From Rhynchospora pubera (lineage: Eukaryota > Streptophyta > Magnoliopsida > Poales > Cyperaceae): a stretch of DNA of 64,000 nucleotides. Both the position numbers and the translations under genes were made by a program. The notes below the pieces were generated by a model, which saw nothing but the letters and a program-made list of their open reading frames with translations, ran no database searches and was not told the DNA's origin. This document shows, one piece after another, positions 35,141-47,039 of the stretch. Location of the stretch: positions 157,103,461 to 157,167,460 of the forward strand of contig CM051460.1 in assembly GCA_028095005.1 (NCBI GenBank), written 5' to 3'. The number at the start of each line of letters is the position of its first letter. Within the stretch, counting starts at the first letter, position 1.

Positions 35141-35224
35141 TTGCGATACTACTTATATTAAACTGATTAAATTGATATTAATTTTAATGGATTATATTAT
35201 TTTACAAAATTTCGGTTTCAAAGT

Positions 35225-35674
35225 CCACTTTTTAACTCCAAAGGTCTTTTATGGGCTTTGCCACATTTTATTCCGAAATTTAAATCCTGTATTAAATGCC
35301 AGAATAAGTATGCAATCAATACAGGCTTACAATAGGCCCATCTGTTTCTTATAAAACTTAAATTCAACTGTTTCGAATCGAAGCCCCTCGAGTCAAGGAA
35401 AAAGAGTAGCACACCGAGAAACAAAAATTGAAGTGTAAAACTGTAAATCAATATGTAAGCTATGTCGTTCATTTAGTCAAATGTAACAAGCTTTCTCCAC
35501 TATGAATTTAAAGTACCCGCAAAATTGCTCCTATGTCCTATCCTATGCAAAAACAAAAATCACAACCAAACAGCAAACAACAAACAACAAGACAGCAATG
35601 AAAAAGATCATCAACTCAACCAAACCAACCATGAGCCTAAGTCTGATCCAATGTGCACGGTGAAAAAAAGAAAG
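35225..35674. other. Spacer and probable SETH2 3' UTR
   Basis: No gene recognised between the MULE target duplication and the SETH2 stop codon. Confidence 0.5.
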
Positions 35675-38225
35675 TCAGTTGTCATCTTCGTGATTACACA
35701 TTGATGCCATGTCAGGAACCTCTTCGATGCTTTCAGCAGGCTACAAAAGAAGAAAGAAGAACAGGTTTCAGAATGTCAACATATTCATTAAGGCAGTATT
35801 TCAGATAGGCTTTTATGTGTATTGAAATACCTGAAAGAACTCAAGCAGGCGCCACAAAATGAAATTAACAATCATCACAAGGCAGAAAATCTTTCCAGCC
35901 CAAGCTCCACATATAAGATACCTATAATATGTGACAAAATATTTTCAGTAAAAAACCTTTGAGAAGCATTTCTTCAAGCTCACAAAGGCTATATTCAGAA
36001 GAAATGCAAATTTGCAAGGACTAATTCTTTTTCAAATTAGGAAATATCCCTACCATTTCCCACTAATAGCAAGAAAAACAGTATACAAAAAGCTAAACAA
36101 ACCCATCTCATGCATGAGAGACTTTTACCGGTACAACTATGAGAAGAAACTGTACTGACCTAGTGCACTGGTACCAGTGAGGCCTCATCAATATCCTCTA
36201 GTTATTTGTGAGGAGTAATCAAACTAAGAAAATATTAAAACTCAAAAGTGGCCCAAAGAAAATAAAATAAAATAAAACCTGGGCAATCGTTCGAGGATGC
36301 TCTTATTTGAAGAATCCATCACACAATCATACACAATCTCTGTTCTCTTTGCCACATCATGCCAGCTGTAGTAGCTTTTCATCTGCCCATTTAGTAAACT
36401 TATATGAGTTTACTAAATGCATCTAATAGGAACCAGATCCCAAAAACATATAAAATAAAGTCTGTACCCTTGAATGCATGATTTGGGGGTCGATGTTAGG
36501 TAGCATGTCAATTGCTTGCTCGATAGCCCGCAACATGTCTTGTGGGGCTGGCTCAGCCAATACTATCATGTCTTCAGGTAAAACCTGAAGGGGAAAAAAA
36601 AATCAAAGGTGAGACCATAATCACTATAATAAACGCTTTTCCAATTTAGGCAGAAAATATTGTCATTTTGTTTCCCAACCATTCATCAATAAGTTACTCC
36701 AAACAATGTAATTTTTATGTAATAACCTGTTTACGTAATACTTTAAAGTTAACAGCTCCCAGAGGCTGTTAACATAGCAAAGCAATTATAGCTCTACAGA
36801 AGTAATCAAATAACAGGGGGAAATAAGTTGAAATTTTTAAAGTAGCTTTAAAAATGCAGCAAAAAATTAGAAGAAATGATGGTGAAAGTGCCTCAGGAAC
36901 TCCTCCAACTCTAGTACTGACGGTAAGCAGTCCACAGCTGGCAGCCTCCAAAATGGCAATGCAAAAGGCTTCAGTAAGTGAACTAAAAGAGTAGGAAAAC
37001 AAGTTGATAAGCGAAGTCAAATTAGACTATAGAAAAATAAGCAAAATAAGTATTTTTACAGCAGTAAGTACAAGTATTACCTGTTTAGAAATATATGGCC
37101 TGAGATCAGCACAGACCGAACCTGAGAATGCGGTACCGCACCTAGCATTTCAACTCGATCTTGTAGAGAGAACTTCTCTCTCATCTCTTCTAATCTGACC
37201 CGCTTTGGCCCATCTCCTCCAATTATAAACCTCACCTTAAGAAGTTAGAAAAACATACAATGCTGGTAAAACCCAGATATCTAGATCCTAACATACAATT
37301 TGCAAAAAACTTTATATCAATGTGTGATAGTGGGTAGGTCTGAAACTGAAAAAAAATGGGAAAAATCCAGTGTTGGAAATTACTAAAGCTACGTAAATAC
37401 AGAATGAACCGCCACTTACATGGGGGAAAAGCCTGCAAACCTCTGGGATAACCTCAACAAGCAAATCAGCTCCCTTCCTATAAACCAGACGGCTTATAAC
37501 AACAATCACCACCTCATCGCGCGCAAGCTGGGTAGGAGCTGGGGTGAACATAGCAGTGTCCACAGCATTCGGGACCACAAAAACCGTCTCCGGTTTTATC
37601 CCCGACCGCAGCACTGTGTTCTCCTTACTTGTATGTGACACACATATTGCGTGGTCTATATCAGCCAATGTAAATTGTAATATTTTGTTCATGTGTATGG
37701 ACCCAGGATCAGCAAACCCATACAAAGAATGATCAGTGAAAACAACCTTACACCCCATTGTGCGTGCATGCATCAGAGATTCATGGCACAGGGTCGAAAA
37801 GGCTTGGTGGCCATGCACTATAGAGATCTTCTCTCGAATCAAAATGGTGCGAATTATTGGGAGCGTGAGGTAGAAGGTGGGTAGTGTGTTTTGCATGAGA
37901 AAGGGGCGCCATGGTATGTAGTACACCTTTAAATTGTTGGTTATGTACCGAACACCTGTGCGGTTTCCATAGGCATGAGACATGATGACAACCTGAACTA
38001 TTACATAACGGAATTAATAGGGTCATTTTTTTATTTCTTAAGGTATGTTACAATCAATTCATCTAAATTAACATTGAAGTGGAATAAGGTAAAAGCAGTC
38101 ACCTTGTGGCCGCGCTTGAGGAGGCATTGAGAGAGGTAGTAGATGTGACTCTCGACGCCCCCAAAATTGGGGTAGAAGAAATCAGAGACCATCAGAATCC
38201 TATGCTTTCTCCTGCTTTCCTCCAT
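35675..38225 (-). CDS. SETH2: PIG-A homologue: GPI-GlcNAc transferase catalytic subunit
   Basis: The predicted minus-strand join is 38225-38103, 37992-37420, 37235-37081, 36982-36892, 36584-36468, 36382-36279, 35921-35831 and 35740-35675, giving 439 residues (the Arabidopsis protein is of similar length). The enzyme moves GlcNAc from UDP-GlcNAc to phosphatidylinositol on the cytosolic face of the ER, the first step of GPI-anchor synthesis. Visible signatures are SDFFYPNFGGVESHIYYLSQ at the N-terminus, HGHQAFS, the GT4 EX7E motif in EAFCIAILEAASCGLLTVST, GGDGPKRVRLEEM, VGGVPE and LPEDMIVLAEP. A C-terminal membrane segment (IFCLVMIVNFILWRLLEFF) anchors it. Seven introns close in phase; the one after GGVPE needs a GC donor. 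The ATG at 38225 opens directly onto the conserved N-terminus. Confidence 0.95.
36585..36891 (-). other. Predicted GC-AG intron of SETH2
   Basis: The exon ends GTTCCTGAG and the next bases are GCACTTTC. The next exon starts after TTCAG with GTTTTACCTGAAGAC. Only a GC donor at this point joins GGVPE to VLPEDM in frame as the family requires. No GT donor nearby does so. Confidence 0.7.
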
Positions 38226-38460
38226 GGTTCTTCACAGATCAGAGACCCAGCACCAGCAATGGGCGGCCAGTGGCTGGGAATGGCTGATTCGGTGATTCCT
38301 CCTGATCACCTTCTGTCTGTACTAAATTACGCGGAGCCTTCAGCGATTCTTCAATTATCGATGTGGATCTGTGGGAGGAGGCGATGCCAGTGAGTAAGCT
38401 GCTGAGCCTGAGCGCATTGCTTGGCCAATTACGCAAGGACAACCTCCGGGACTGAAATGG
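38226..38460 (-). other. Probable SETH2 5' UTR with an upstream open frame
   Basis: A 67-codon frame (38442-38239) ends just before the SETH2 ATG in another frame. It has no family motif and may be an upstream ORF that lowers translation, or chance. Confidence 0.35.
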
Positions 38461-38933
38461 AGAACGGGAAGTGCTTTTGGCACGCCAAAATTTTAGCGAT
38501 TCACTCCAATTTTTTGGGAGTTGCTCTGGGCAACGGAATTTTTCTCTAAATGTCTAAATTACTCTTACAATCAATATTGGAAATTCGTTGAGCCCCGACT
38601 AAACCTAGTCTGTCCTCTCCTCCCCTCTCCACTTGAGTAACTTCGGTTCCTCCTCCACTCTTGCTAGCTTATCTCCTTCCTCATTAATGGTGGTGTTCAT
38701 CAACGGAGAGAGAGGAGAGGAGAAGGGGTGTCGGGACTCGGGACCAATCCAGTTCATGGTATATTAAAAATTGGACGGTCTAGATTTTTTTTAATTGAAA
38801 ATAAATTTAAACAAAAAATACTTGATCAAAAAGAGCAATTCAAAGGCACAAGAAAAATTAAACTTTTATATTCTATAATCCTATCTGATATATATTAAGG
38901 TGTTTTAGTAAAAAGTTTGTTTATCAAAAAATT
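38461..38933. other. SETH2 upstream spacer
   Basis: No gene or bounded repeat recognised. A CT/GA-rich section lies at about 38610-38735. Confidence 0.45.
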
Positions 38934-40614
38934 TTTTTACTAAAATATTTTACTAATCATGAAATTTATTTTAATTATTTCCAAATTTTTTTAAATAGTT
39001 TAATATGGCGTCATTTCAATACGGCACAATTTTTGGTAACTTATGCACCATTGAGGGAGGTAGAATATAATTCTTTTAGTAGAAACCTAAAAGACAAGAA
39101 AATTACAGTTAAGAAAATAAAATAAAAGCACAGTGAATAAATAATTTAGGTAACATATCTTATTGCTCCAAGTAAAAATTTCGTTGCCCAAAACACCTCC
39201 CCAATTTTTTGCCAAATGACGAAAATATGATTTTTTTTCCAACCCAAAAAAATGGATAGCTCCATTTATTTTTCTTCAGCATAAAATTTTCATTTCAAAT
39301 TTTTCGAGGGATCTTTAAGGTCACTTTTTTTCAATAATTTTAAGAGAATTCTCGGACATATATAAGGAATTCTTTGTTATACCAATTTCAATTACATCAC
39401 TATAATATTTCTAAAATAAGTTTCATGTAATCCTCAAACAACCAAAATTCTTTACAAATCATAATTAATGCATTTCATGAAAAGTACAATTTTTATGAGA
39501 TATCGTCTAATTTTTTAAAAAATAATTTTATAGAGAATTTGAGGTTTACTCATAAAGACTCTGTATTATTTTAGGTGTTTTCTTCAATGCACAAAATTTA
39601 CAAAATATGTTAAAATTTAAAATTACATAAATAAATAAATAATATTCAAAAGCTTTACAAAAACTTTAAAATATTATCACGGTTTATAATTAAAATTTGT
39701 TATACGACCAAATTATTCTTGTATACATCCAGCAAAGTGATATATAAAATAAAAAAACAAAGCAACATAGGATCTAATAACTATACACATCAAAGATCAG
39801 ACCTCCACGATTTTTACTAAAATTATTTTACTAATCATGAAATTATGCACCATTGAGGGAGGTAGAATACAATTATTTTAGTGGAAACCTAAAAGACAAG
39901 AAAATTACGGTTAAGAAAATAAAATAAAAGCATAGCGAATAAATAATTTAGGTAACATATCTTATTGCTCCAAGTAAAAATTTCGTTGCCCAAAACACCT
40001 CCCCAATTTTTTGCCAAATGACGAAAATATGATTTTTTTTCCAACCCAAAAAAATGGATAGCTCCATTTATTTTTCTTCGGCATAAAATTTTCATTTCAA
40101 ATTTTTCGAGGGATCTTTAAGGTCACTTTTTTTCAATAATTTTAAGAGAATTCTCGGACAAAATATAAGGAATTCTTTGTTATACCAATTTCAATTACAT
40201 CACTATAATATTTCTAAAATAAGTTTCATGTAATCCTCAAACAACCAAAATTCTTTACAAATCATAATTAATGCATTTCATGAAAATTACAATTTTTATG
40301 AGATATCGTCTAATTGTTTAAAAAATAACTTTGTAGAGAATTTGAGGTTTTCTCATAAAGACTCTTTATTATTTTAGGTGTTTTCTTCAATGCACAAATT
40401 TTACAAAATATGTTAAAATTTAAAATTACGTAAATAAATAAATAATATTCAAAAGCTTTACAAAAACTTTAAAATATTATCACGGTTTATAATTGAAATT
40501 TGTTATACGACCAAATTATTCTTGTATACATCCAGCAAAGTGATATATAAAATAAAAAAACAAAGCAACATAGGATCTAATAACTATACACATCAAAGAT
40601 CAGACCTCCACGAT
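38934..40614. repeat. Tandem direct duplication of a ~0.8 kb AT-rich segment
   Basis: Copy 1 is about 38934-39810 and copy 2 about 39811-40614. From 'atgcaccattgagggaggta' (39043 and 39845) to 'cagacctccacgat' the copies run in parallel at an offset of 802-803 with few differences. Copy 2 lacks about 80 bp present in copy 1 after 'ctaatcatgaaat'. Non-coding; the source is unknown. Confidence 0.88.
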
Positions 40615-41978
40615 AGCACGGAGAAGAAAACAATCATTTCTGGTACTTTTATCTCCCCAATTTATAAATTACCAAAAATCACTGGATCACTTCGTAAACT
40701 ACACAGGTAACAACTAACCAAAATAATTTGGTTCTCACAAAATTCCATCAGTCTGCTGAGTTCATGGCTGAAAATACAAGCTCAGCTAGAACACATGATA
40801 ACGTTTGCATCAATCTAACAAAGGGTTCCTTCTTTCAGTAGGGCGCCGACACATGTATCCTTTTCTTATTCGAGCGATAACCTATAAAGATGCATTTAAT
40901 CGTTCGCGGGTCTAGCTTTATTACTGCCAATCTATGAACTCTCACATAGTACACACACCCGAACACTCTGGGTGGAACAATAAAATTATTTGAGCCAAAT
41001 AGCATTTCACGTGGTTTCTCCATTCCTAACACTCTTGAGGGCATCCTATTGATCAGATAGGTTGATGTCAAAACTGCCTCACTCAACAAAATCTTAGATA
41101 CATTCATTGTCAGCATCAATAAACGTGTCACCTCCAATAAATGTCTATTTTTAAGTTCGGCCACTCCATTTTGGGCTAGAGTATCCGGACAATTAGTTTG
41201 ATGGAGAATTCCTTGCTCGTACACAAAGATGGCAAACCCCTTGTTGACATACTCAGTTCCATTATCTGATCGAAGGATCTTCCCCTATACTCCAAATTGA
41301 GTTTTCATACAAGTATTTTAGTATTTTAGATTTTTATTTCATTATGTAAATCCAAATCATACGTGAATAACAATCAATAAAGGTGACAAACCATCTAAAT
41401 CTACTAAATAAGTAGTAGGACATAGTCCCCGGACATCAGAATGAACAAGTGCAAATGACTCCAAGCTTCTTAAACCAATCATTTTATAACTAGAACGAGT
41501 ATGTTTTTCAAGTTCACAAGCATTACAAAATAATTTCTCCCTATCTACCTTATTCATCATATCAAGATCTAATTTATTCAGTCTATCAAAAAGAGAAGTG
41601 ACCTAATCTATTATGTTACAATGTTACAACATAGCCTTTGCTCAGCAACAATCATAGCAGCCTCCTTATCGAAATACCAAAGTCCATCACGCCTGTTACC
41701 ATTCCCAAGTCTCCTTCGCGTTTCCTTTTCCTGAATGAAACATGTATTTTGATAAAAAAGAACAGTGCAATTTAATTGATCGAGTAGTGCGCTAACAGAG
41801 AGTAAATTAACAGAAAAAGAAGGAAGATGCAATACTGATGGCATGGTAATATATGAATTGCAATAGATTGATCCAATAACCTCGATAGGTTAGGATGTAC
41901 CATTAACTGTTTGGACTGTATCTGGTTGTATTTGTTGACTAAGACAATATTCTACAAATTCATTGGATGCACCTAAAT

Positions 41979-42782
41979 CTACAATCCAATATACATGTTA
42001 GTGGATGCAAAAGCCTGTGCCTGAATACCTTTAATCACATGTGCATAACAAGTAACATTATCGAAGTAGGCATTGTCATCAAACAAATCTGAGACCTTTT
42101 TCTTACCTTTAGAGCTCTCAACTTGAGACTTGAACAGTCGTAGTTCTTCCAACTCTGTCAGTTCAGCTCTAGTCATCTCTATCTCGACTCGGGGTTCCTC
42201 TTTCGCGACAAATTGAGCAACACCTCGACCTCGGATACCTCGTCCCCTGTATCCATTTCCACGTCCGAGACCACCATATCCACATCTCTGTCCTCCACCT
42301 CCTCGGCCACCACCGGATTTGCGAGGCGCAGGACAATTGAAATTGAGATGTCCTTTCAGTCCACAATTGAAACAGTCCCTGTCATCTCTGATTTGGGCTC
42401 CAGGAACTGCCATTGCCGAGCGAACAACAGGTGAGGTTTCAGATGCCATAACCTTCTGTCTGATCTCTTCTTCCTCCATTGAAGCGATAACTTCATTCAA
42501 TGATGGAAGAGATGGTAAATGGCATATTGCCGCCCTTCTAGCCTCAAACTTCGAATTCAAACCCTTCAGGAACCGAGCCACACGTCTTCTTTCAAGGTAT
42601 TGCATTCCACATAGAACATCCGTTGGATCTTTCAATGACAAAGGATCATAGTGATCCAAATATGTCCACAGACGGCGCAATTCTGCTGCATACTCAAGAA
42701 TTGATTTCTCCCCCTGGACAGTAGCATCAATTCTTTCTTCTACATCTAATATCATCATCACACTTGTAGCTCCAGAGTACAT
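41979..42782 (-). pseudogene. Copia gag fragment with CCHC zinc knuckle
   Basis: About 267 codons are open. The fragment starts in mid-gag (MYSGATSVMMILDVEERI), has the retrotransposon gag/UBN2-type helical region and then CFNCGLKGHLNFNC, a CX2CX4HX4C knuckle, followed by an RG/GG-rich stretch. The Gag N-terminus is lost at the junction with the PBS. Confidence 0.8.
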
Positions 42783-42791
42783 CTTATACCA

Positions 42792-42950
42792 TGTTAATTT
42801 TAGAGAGAAGAATTAGATTAAAACTAGAGATTATGATCTCTGTTGCCAGAAACTTCTTTATATATAAATAAAAAAATTTACTTTTACAAATAAGACTTTT
42901 GCAAATAATAAAACTTCTATAAATGGCATAATAGTTAATATAACTCAACA
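42792..42950 (-). repeat. Short (159 bp) copia LTR
   Basis: The plus strand runs from TGTTAATTTT to AACTCAACA, so the minus-strand LTR starts TGTTGAGTT and ends AAAATTAACA. It contains a TATATATAAA box. The bases next to it read TGGTATAAGATG on the minus strand: the first six match an iMet PBS and the remainder is gag coding, consistent with a deletion junction. Confidence 0.65.
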
Positions 42951-43760
42951 TGTTTTATCGAAGTTATGAGAGAACCTTGTATTTCATGTTTTCATAAGAA
43001 CCGTAAGAGGGTTAATTTGTATAAGTTAATGGGAAAGGGGATGTCAAGGAGCGAGCCAGCGAGCAAGAGAGAGAAAAACTCACCTAGTTTGCACTTCAAA
43101 GAATCAAAGAAAAACTGATAAAATAGTGGCTATCCCTTCTCTTCTAGAAGATGAAACTCACCTTTTGTTCTCTTCTTTCTTATGTCGGTGTTACCATTTT
43201 TTTTTTGTTTATTCTGATTCATCTTCTTCCTTTCTTCAGGCCTACGGAATTGGACAAGATTTAAATCCCAAGAGATAATTTGTTATGATTATGGAAAAAG
43301 ATTAATGTAGGAAATCAAAGCAAAGGGCCAGACGATTTCATTAATAAGTACAGGAAATTATTAGATTTAAAAAATAACTTTTACATTTTTTAAGGTAACA
43401 TTTATGGCAGTAACTATTTCTGAAAGCAAAATTATATATTTTCAGAATTTTCCTAAATTGACATTTTTTTTACTGTTTCCATCACATAAAACTGAATCTA
43501 TCTTTTTTGAGAAATATTTCCAATATATCTGAATATACCCTTTTTGAGAAATATTCCAACACATTTACTTACTACTCAGGACACCTTTTGTATCATATAT
43601 ATTATAACATAAATTTTTTTTAATTGAATGTGATCTTATCACATAATACATTTTAGTATTTTACATAGCAAATCTATTGTCACCTAAATTTAAGATATAC
43701 TTCCCTAATTGGTAATTGCTCTTTGATTTCACACAATGTTTTTAATAAGGGGGCGAATAA
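42951..43760. other. Spacer, no gene recognised
   Basis: AT-rich sequence between two copia-derived elements. Confidence 0.5.
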
Positions 43761-43765
43761 CTACA

Positions 43766-44257
43766 TGTTGAGAATAATAAGCCGGTACGGTACCACAACT
43801 ACACAATCAAGAAGTTGGAAACAACCAATGCATACAACCAAACGTCAAGCACCAATAGAGGAAAGATATTACCGTGTATAGATCGAGGCACAACAAGCAC
43901 AAGAGAAGAGAAAACACAAGAGTAAAGTGGTTCGGCCGAGCCTACTCCACCGGGAGGCAACGAACCAACAAATTTCACTATTCACCAAGGAGATTACAAG
44001 AGTTTCCAAGAGGCTCTCAAGAGAATACAAGAAGGTACAAGATTGTCTCAATTGCTAGAACAAGCAATCACTCTCTCTCTCTATCTCTACCTCTCTCTAT
44101 CTACCCTATCTCTCTCTCACTCTATTCTCTCTCTCACTCTCTGTATGCGGCAGCCAAGAAGAGCACAAAACCACCTCTCTAACCTAGCGACACCCAGGAG
44201 AAGAAATAAAGGGAGAAGGGATTTGGGCCGGGCCCAATTTGGGCCTAAAACTCAACA
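43766..44257 (-). repeat. 3' LTR of the gag-only copia element
   Basis: Starts TGTTGAG and ends CTCAACA on the plus strand. It contains a CT-rich tract (about 44070-44140). Confidence 0.93.
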
Positions 44258-44443
44258 AATCTCCACCGTAGGCTCAAATTGGCAACACAAGCATACACGT
44301 AGATTTTCACAAGCATACACCTTGATCTTCACAAGCATACACCTTAATCTTCGCTCCATACACAATCAAGTGCCAAGCATCACAGCCCAATAGTCTATCT
44401 GTCGGTATCCACATCACCTCCCACAAGCCTCTAAATCCAGAGA

Positions 44444-45931
44444 CTAACCGCATCTACCTGAGTCCACGGCCAGTGGCCGCCCAGGTCCAATGCACCATGC
44501 GGAATCAGCAACCACATGTCCCCGCCTGCCTCTACCGGCATCAAGGCGTCCACCAGAAGAACCAAGACAGTCAAGCCTACCGTCTCCAGCATGCCCTAAT
44601 CCAGGCTGCTGTGCAATGTGTGACATGCCCTCAACCACCGCAGCAACTCCACTGCAATGGGCCACATAGTCACCTCCTACAGCTCCACAAGCTATAGTGC
44701 CGGCCGATACGACAGTGGCCGCAGACTCCACCGTACCGACCACCTCATAGAGGCCACCGTGCCTAGCACCTCGAATGACAACTCTATCACCTCGAAGTAC
44801 CTCCATGAATCCATCACGGATTCTGAACTCAAACCCGCGTGAATCCAACTCACTGAGTGACACAAGACTCCTTCGTACACCAGGCACACACCGAACATCA
44901 GTAACTGTACGAACCACACCATCCCACATCCGAAATCTCACTGTGCCAACTCCAACGATCGACAAAGTCGACCCATCAGCCAGAGTCACAGTGCCACCGG
45001 ACTGCTCACGCAAGGAATAGAACCAATCCCTCCGTGGACAAACATGGAATGTGCTACCAGAGTCTAACACCCAACTACTCAAGGCACCACTGCTACCGCC
45101 ACTCATCCCACCAACAACAGTCTCAGTCACATCCTCCTCACCAACACACAAGAAAATATCATCCACATCACCGACCACAACCGCCGTGTGACTAGATCCA
45201 TGTGTAGAAGGACTAACCTGTCGTAACTCGGGACAGTCGCGTCGAAAGTGACCAGGCTTCCCGCACTTATGGCATGTCCCATGACCGGATTTCTTCCGTC
45301 GCCGCCGATCCGATACAGTCACTAGAGCGTTTGAGGATTCTGGCACATCCTCCTCACGCCTCCTCAAGGACTCGGAATCCAAAAGTACGGTGGTCACCTC
45401 CGCCTTGGTTAGCTCGCTCTTCTTCCCCAACAAAGGCATCGTAATAGCATCATACGACTTTGGTAGGGATGCCATAAACAAACAAGCTTGATCCTCATCC
45501 TCAATCTTTCCACCCGCATTAAGCACATCTCTTACCAAAGTGTTGAACGCACCAAGGTGAACCCTCAAGTCCGTACCCTCCTCCATCCTAAGTCGGTACA
45601 ACCGCTTCTTCAAAGCAGTCCGACTTGCCAAGGACTTAGACAGATACATTTCCTTCAGTTTCTTCCACAAGTCATTCGGAGAAGTCTCGGCCATGAACGG
45701 GGCTTTGACCTCATTCGACAAACAAAACCGGATTGTACTTAGGGCTTTACCACACAACGTCTTTCACTTATCATCCTCTAACCCAGCTGGTTTGGTATCA
45801 CTCAAGGCATCATCTAAACCCTGAAGCACAAGGGCATCACGAACCGTGCCTTGCCACAATGCAAAATTTTGTTTCCCATCAAACTTCTCAATCCCAAATA
45901 TGGATGCTACACTAGGGTTTGCCATTGCCAT
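44444..45931 (-). pseudogene. Copia Gag with partial protease, one in-frame TGA
   Basis: The frame from the ATG at 45931 spans 495 codons and is closed only by a TGA at 45766-45764, where a Trp codon (TGG) is expected between DDK and KTLCGKAL. It has a helical UBN2-type Gag domain (LWKKLKEMYLSKSLASRTALKKRL region), zinc knuckle CHKCGKPGHFRRDC and an aspartic protease start WVLDSGSTFHV. The C-terminal end drifts into sequence without recognisable domains and no integrase follows. The stop is a G-to-A change on the coding strand. Confidence 0.88.
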
Positions 45932-45968
45932 ATTTTGCCCAAGTTGAAACCGTACCAACGAACCTGTC

Positions 45969-45980
45969 GCTCTGATACCA
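45969..45980 (-). other. Primer binding site for tRNA-iMet (copia element)
   Basis: The minus strand reads TGGTATCAGAGC, two bases after the LTR end. Confidence 0.9.
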
Positions 45981-45982
45981 CT

Positions 45983-46474
45983 TGTTGAGAAATATAAGCC
46001 GGTACGGTACCACAACTACACAATCAAGAAGTTGGAAACAACCAATGCATACAACCAAACGTCAAGCACCAATAGAGGAAAGATATTACCGTGTATAGAT
46101 CGAGGCACAACAAGCACAAGAGAAGAGAAAACACAAGAGTAAAGTGGTTCGGCCGAGCCTACTCCACCGGGAGGCAACGAACCGACAAATTTCACTATTC
46201 ACCAAGGAGATTACAAGAGTTTCCAAGAGGCTCTCAAGAGAATACAAGAAGGTACAAGAGTGTCTCAATTGCAAGAACAAGCAATCACTCTCTCTCTCTA
46301 TCTCTACCTCTCTCTATCTACCCTATCTCTCTCTCACTCTATTCTCTCTCTCACTCTCTGTATGCGGCAGCCAAGAAGAGCACAAAACCACCTCTCTAAC
46401 CTAGCGACACCCAGGAGAAGAAATAAAGGGAGAAGGGATTTGGGCCGGGCCCAATTTGGGCCTAAAACTCAACA
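45983..46474 (-). repeat. 5' LTR of the gag-only copia element
   Basis: Same length as the partner LTR. Differences noted by eye include GAGAATAATA/GAGAAATATA near the start and three single-base changes further in. Confidence 0.93.
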
Positions 46475-46479
46475 CTACA

Positions 46480-46956
46480 ACCCATATTTTGCACCCACAA
46501 AAGGATTTACATTTTTGGAGAATTACACGGTGACATAAATATTTGTATGATTGCATCTTTTCATGAAAATTTTGTAAGCAAAAGTTGAATGCGTACAATG
46601 AGCTCCAGGTGAAAGTATGATATTAGATAAAAAAGCTAAATGATTCACTCTAATAATTTTTAGGATGTAATGCAGTTCCAATTCGTAGATATCATTTCAT
46701 ATGCAAAAATAATAACAATTGATTTTGCAATATATAGTTTGGAGAATTCAGGCAGGAGGTTGAATATCTGTCGCACGATGGCTCGAGACCACATATGAGG
46801 CCATCTTGTTTTGCGAAAGATCTGGTGAGGATGGCGGTAGGGAGTAGCAGAGGTCGACTGGAGACGAGAGAGATGTCAAGTCGAGAGAACTGAGAATCTC
46901 AGAAAAGCGATTTGGGATTGAAGATGGAGCAGTGGGAAAAACAATTTTTTATTATC

Positions 46957-46990
<34 letters not shown>

Positions 46991-47039
46991 TTGGGAGTAA
47001 GCTCACTGTGAGTCTGTGACTAGGCCGTCAAATGTGGGA
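46480..47039. other. Spacer with an (ATT)n microsatellite
   Basis: A run of about 11 ATT triplets occupies 46958-46990. No gene recognised. Confidence 0.7.

Larger units (their letters stand above)
28964..35215 (+). mobile_element. Autonomous-type MULE (Mutator superfamily) with 9-bp TSD
   Basis: The outer ends are CCGAAATTTT and AAAATTTCGG, flanked by the perfect 9-bp duplication TTTCAAAGT (28955-28963 and 35216-35224). The right TIR covers about 35121-35215. The left TIR is the same sequence inverted (28964-29010 and 29858-29924) but is split by a separate 847-bp foldback insertion. Inside both TIRs are groups of palindromic GATCGGAATCC-type sites. The interior holds one three-exon transposase gene (30722-34307), preceded by its own TATA box. 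Without the nested insertion the element is about 5.4 kb. It lies between the RAMP4 promoter and the 3' end of SETH2. Confidence 0.92.
40835..42950 (-). mobile_element. Truncated Ty1/copia retrotransposon with a 159-bp LTR
   Basis: In minus orientation: a short LTR (42950-42792), a remnant PBS fused to mid-gag, a gag piece with zinc knuckle (42782-41979), then interrupted protease/integrase pieces. The integrase pieces include an HHCC part (41560-41357, CNACELEKHTR, VHSDVRG) and its C-terminal half (41224-40835, NGVAELKNRH ... IFIGYRS). Reverse transcriptase, RNase H and the 3' LTR are missing. Several stops and frame breaks show the copy is dead. Confidence 0.85.
43766..46474 (-). mobile_element. 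Gag-only Ty1/copia LTR retrotransposon, complete ends
   Basis: Two 492-bp LTRs (43766-44257 and 45983-46474) differ at about five positions by eye. A 5-bp duplication CTACA flanks the element (43761-43765 and 46475-46479). In minus orientation the order is LTR, iMet PBS (45980-45969), a single gag-protease-like frame with one stop, a purine-rich tract (about 44275-44258, GGTGGAGATT) and LTR. Integrase, reverse transcriptase and RNase H are absent, so mobilisation must have been in trans. Confidence 0.93.

Noticed and set aside
38106..38393. 95-codon plus-strand frame
   Set aside because: Antisense to SETH2 exon 1 and its 5' UTR, without domain support.
44043..44393. Ser/Leu-rich frames in the copia LTRs
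   Set aside because: Created by the CT-rich tract present in both LTRs.
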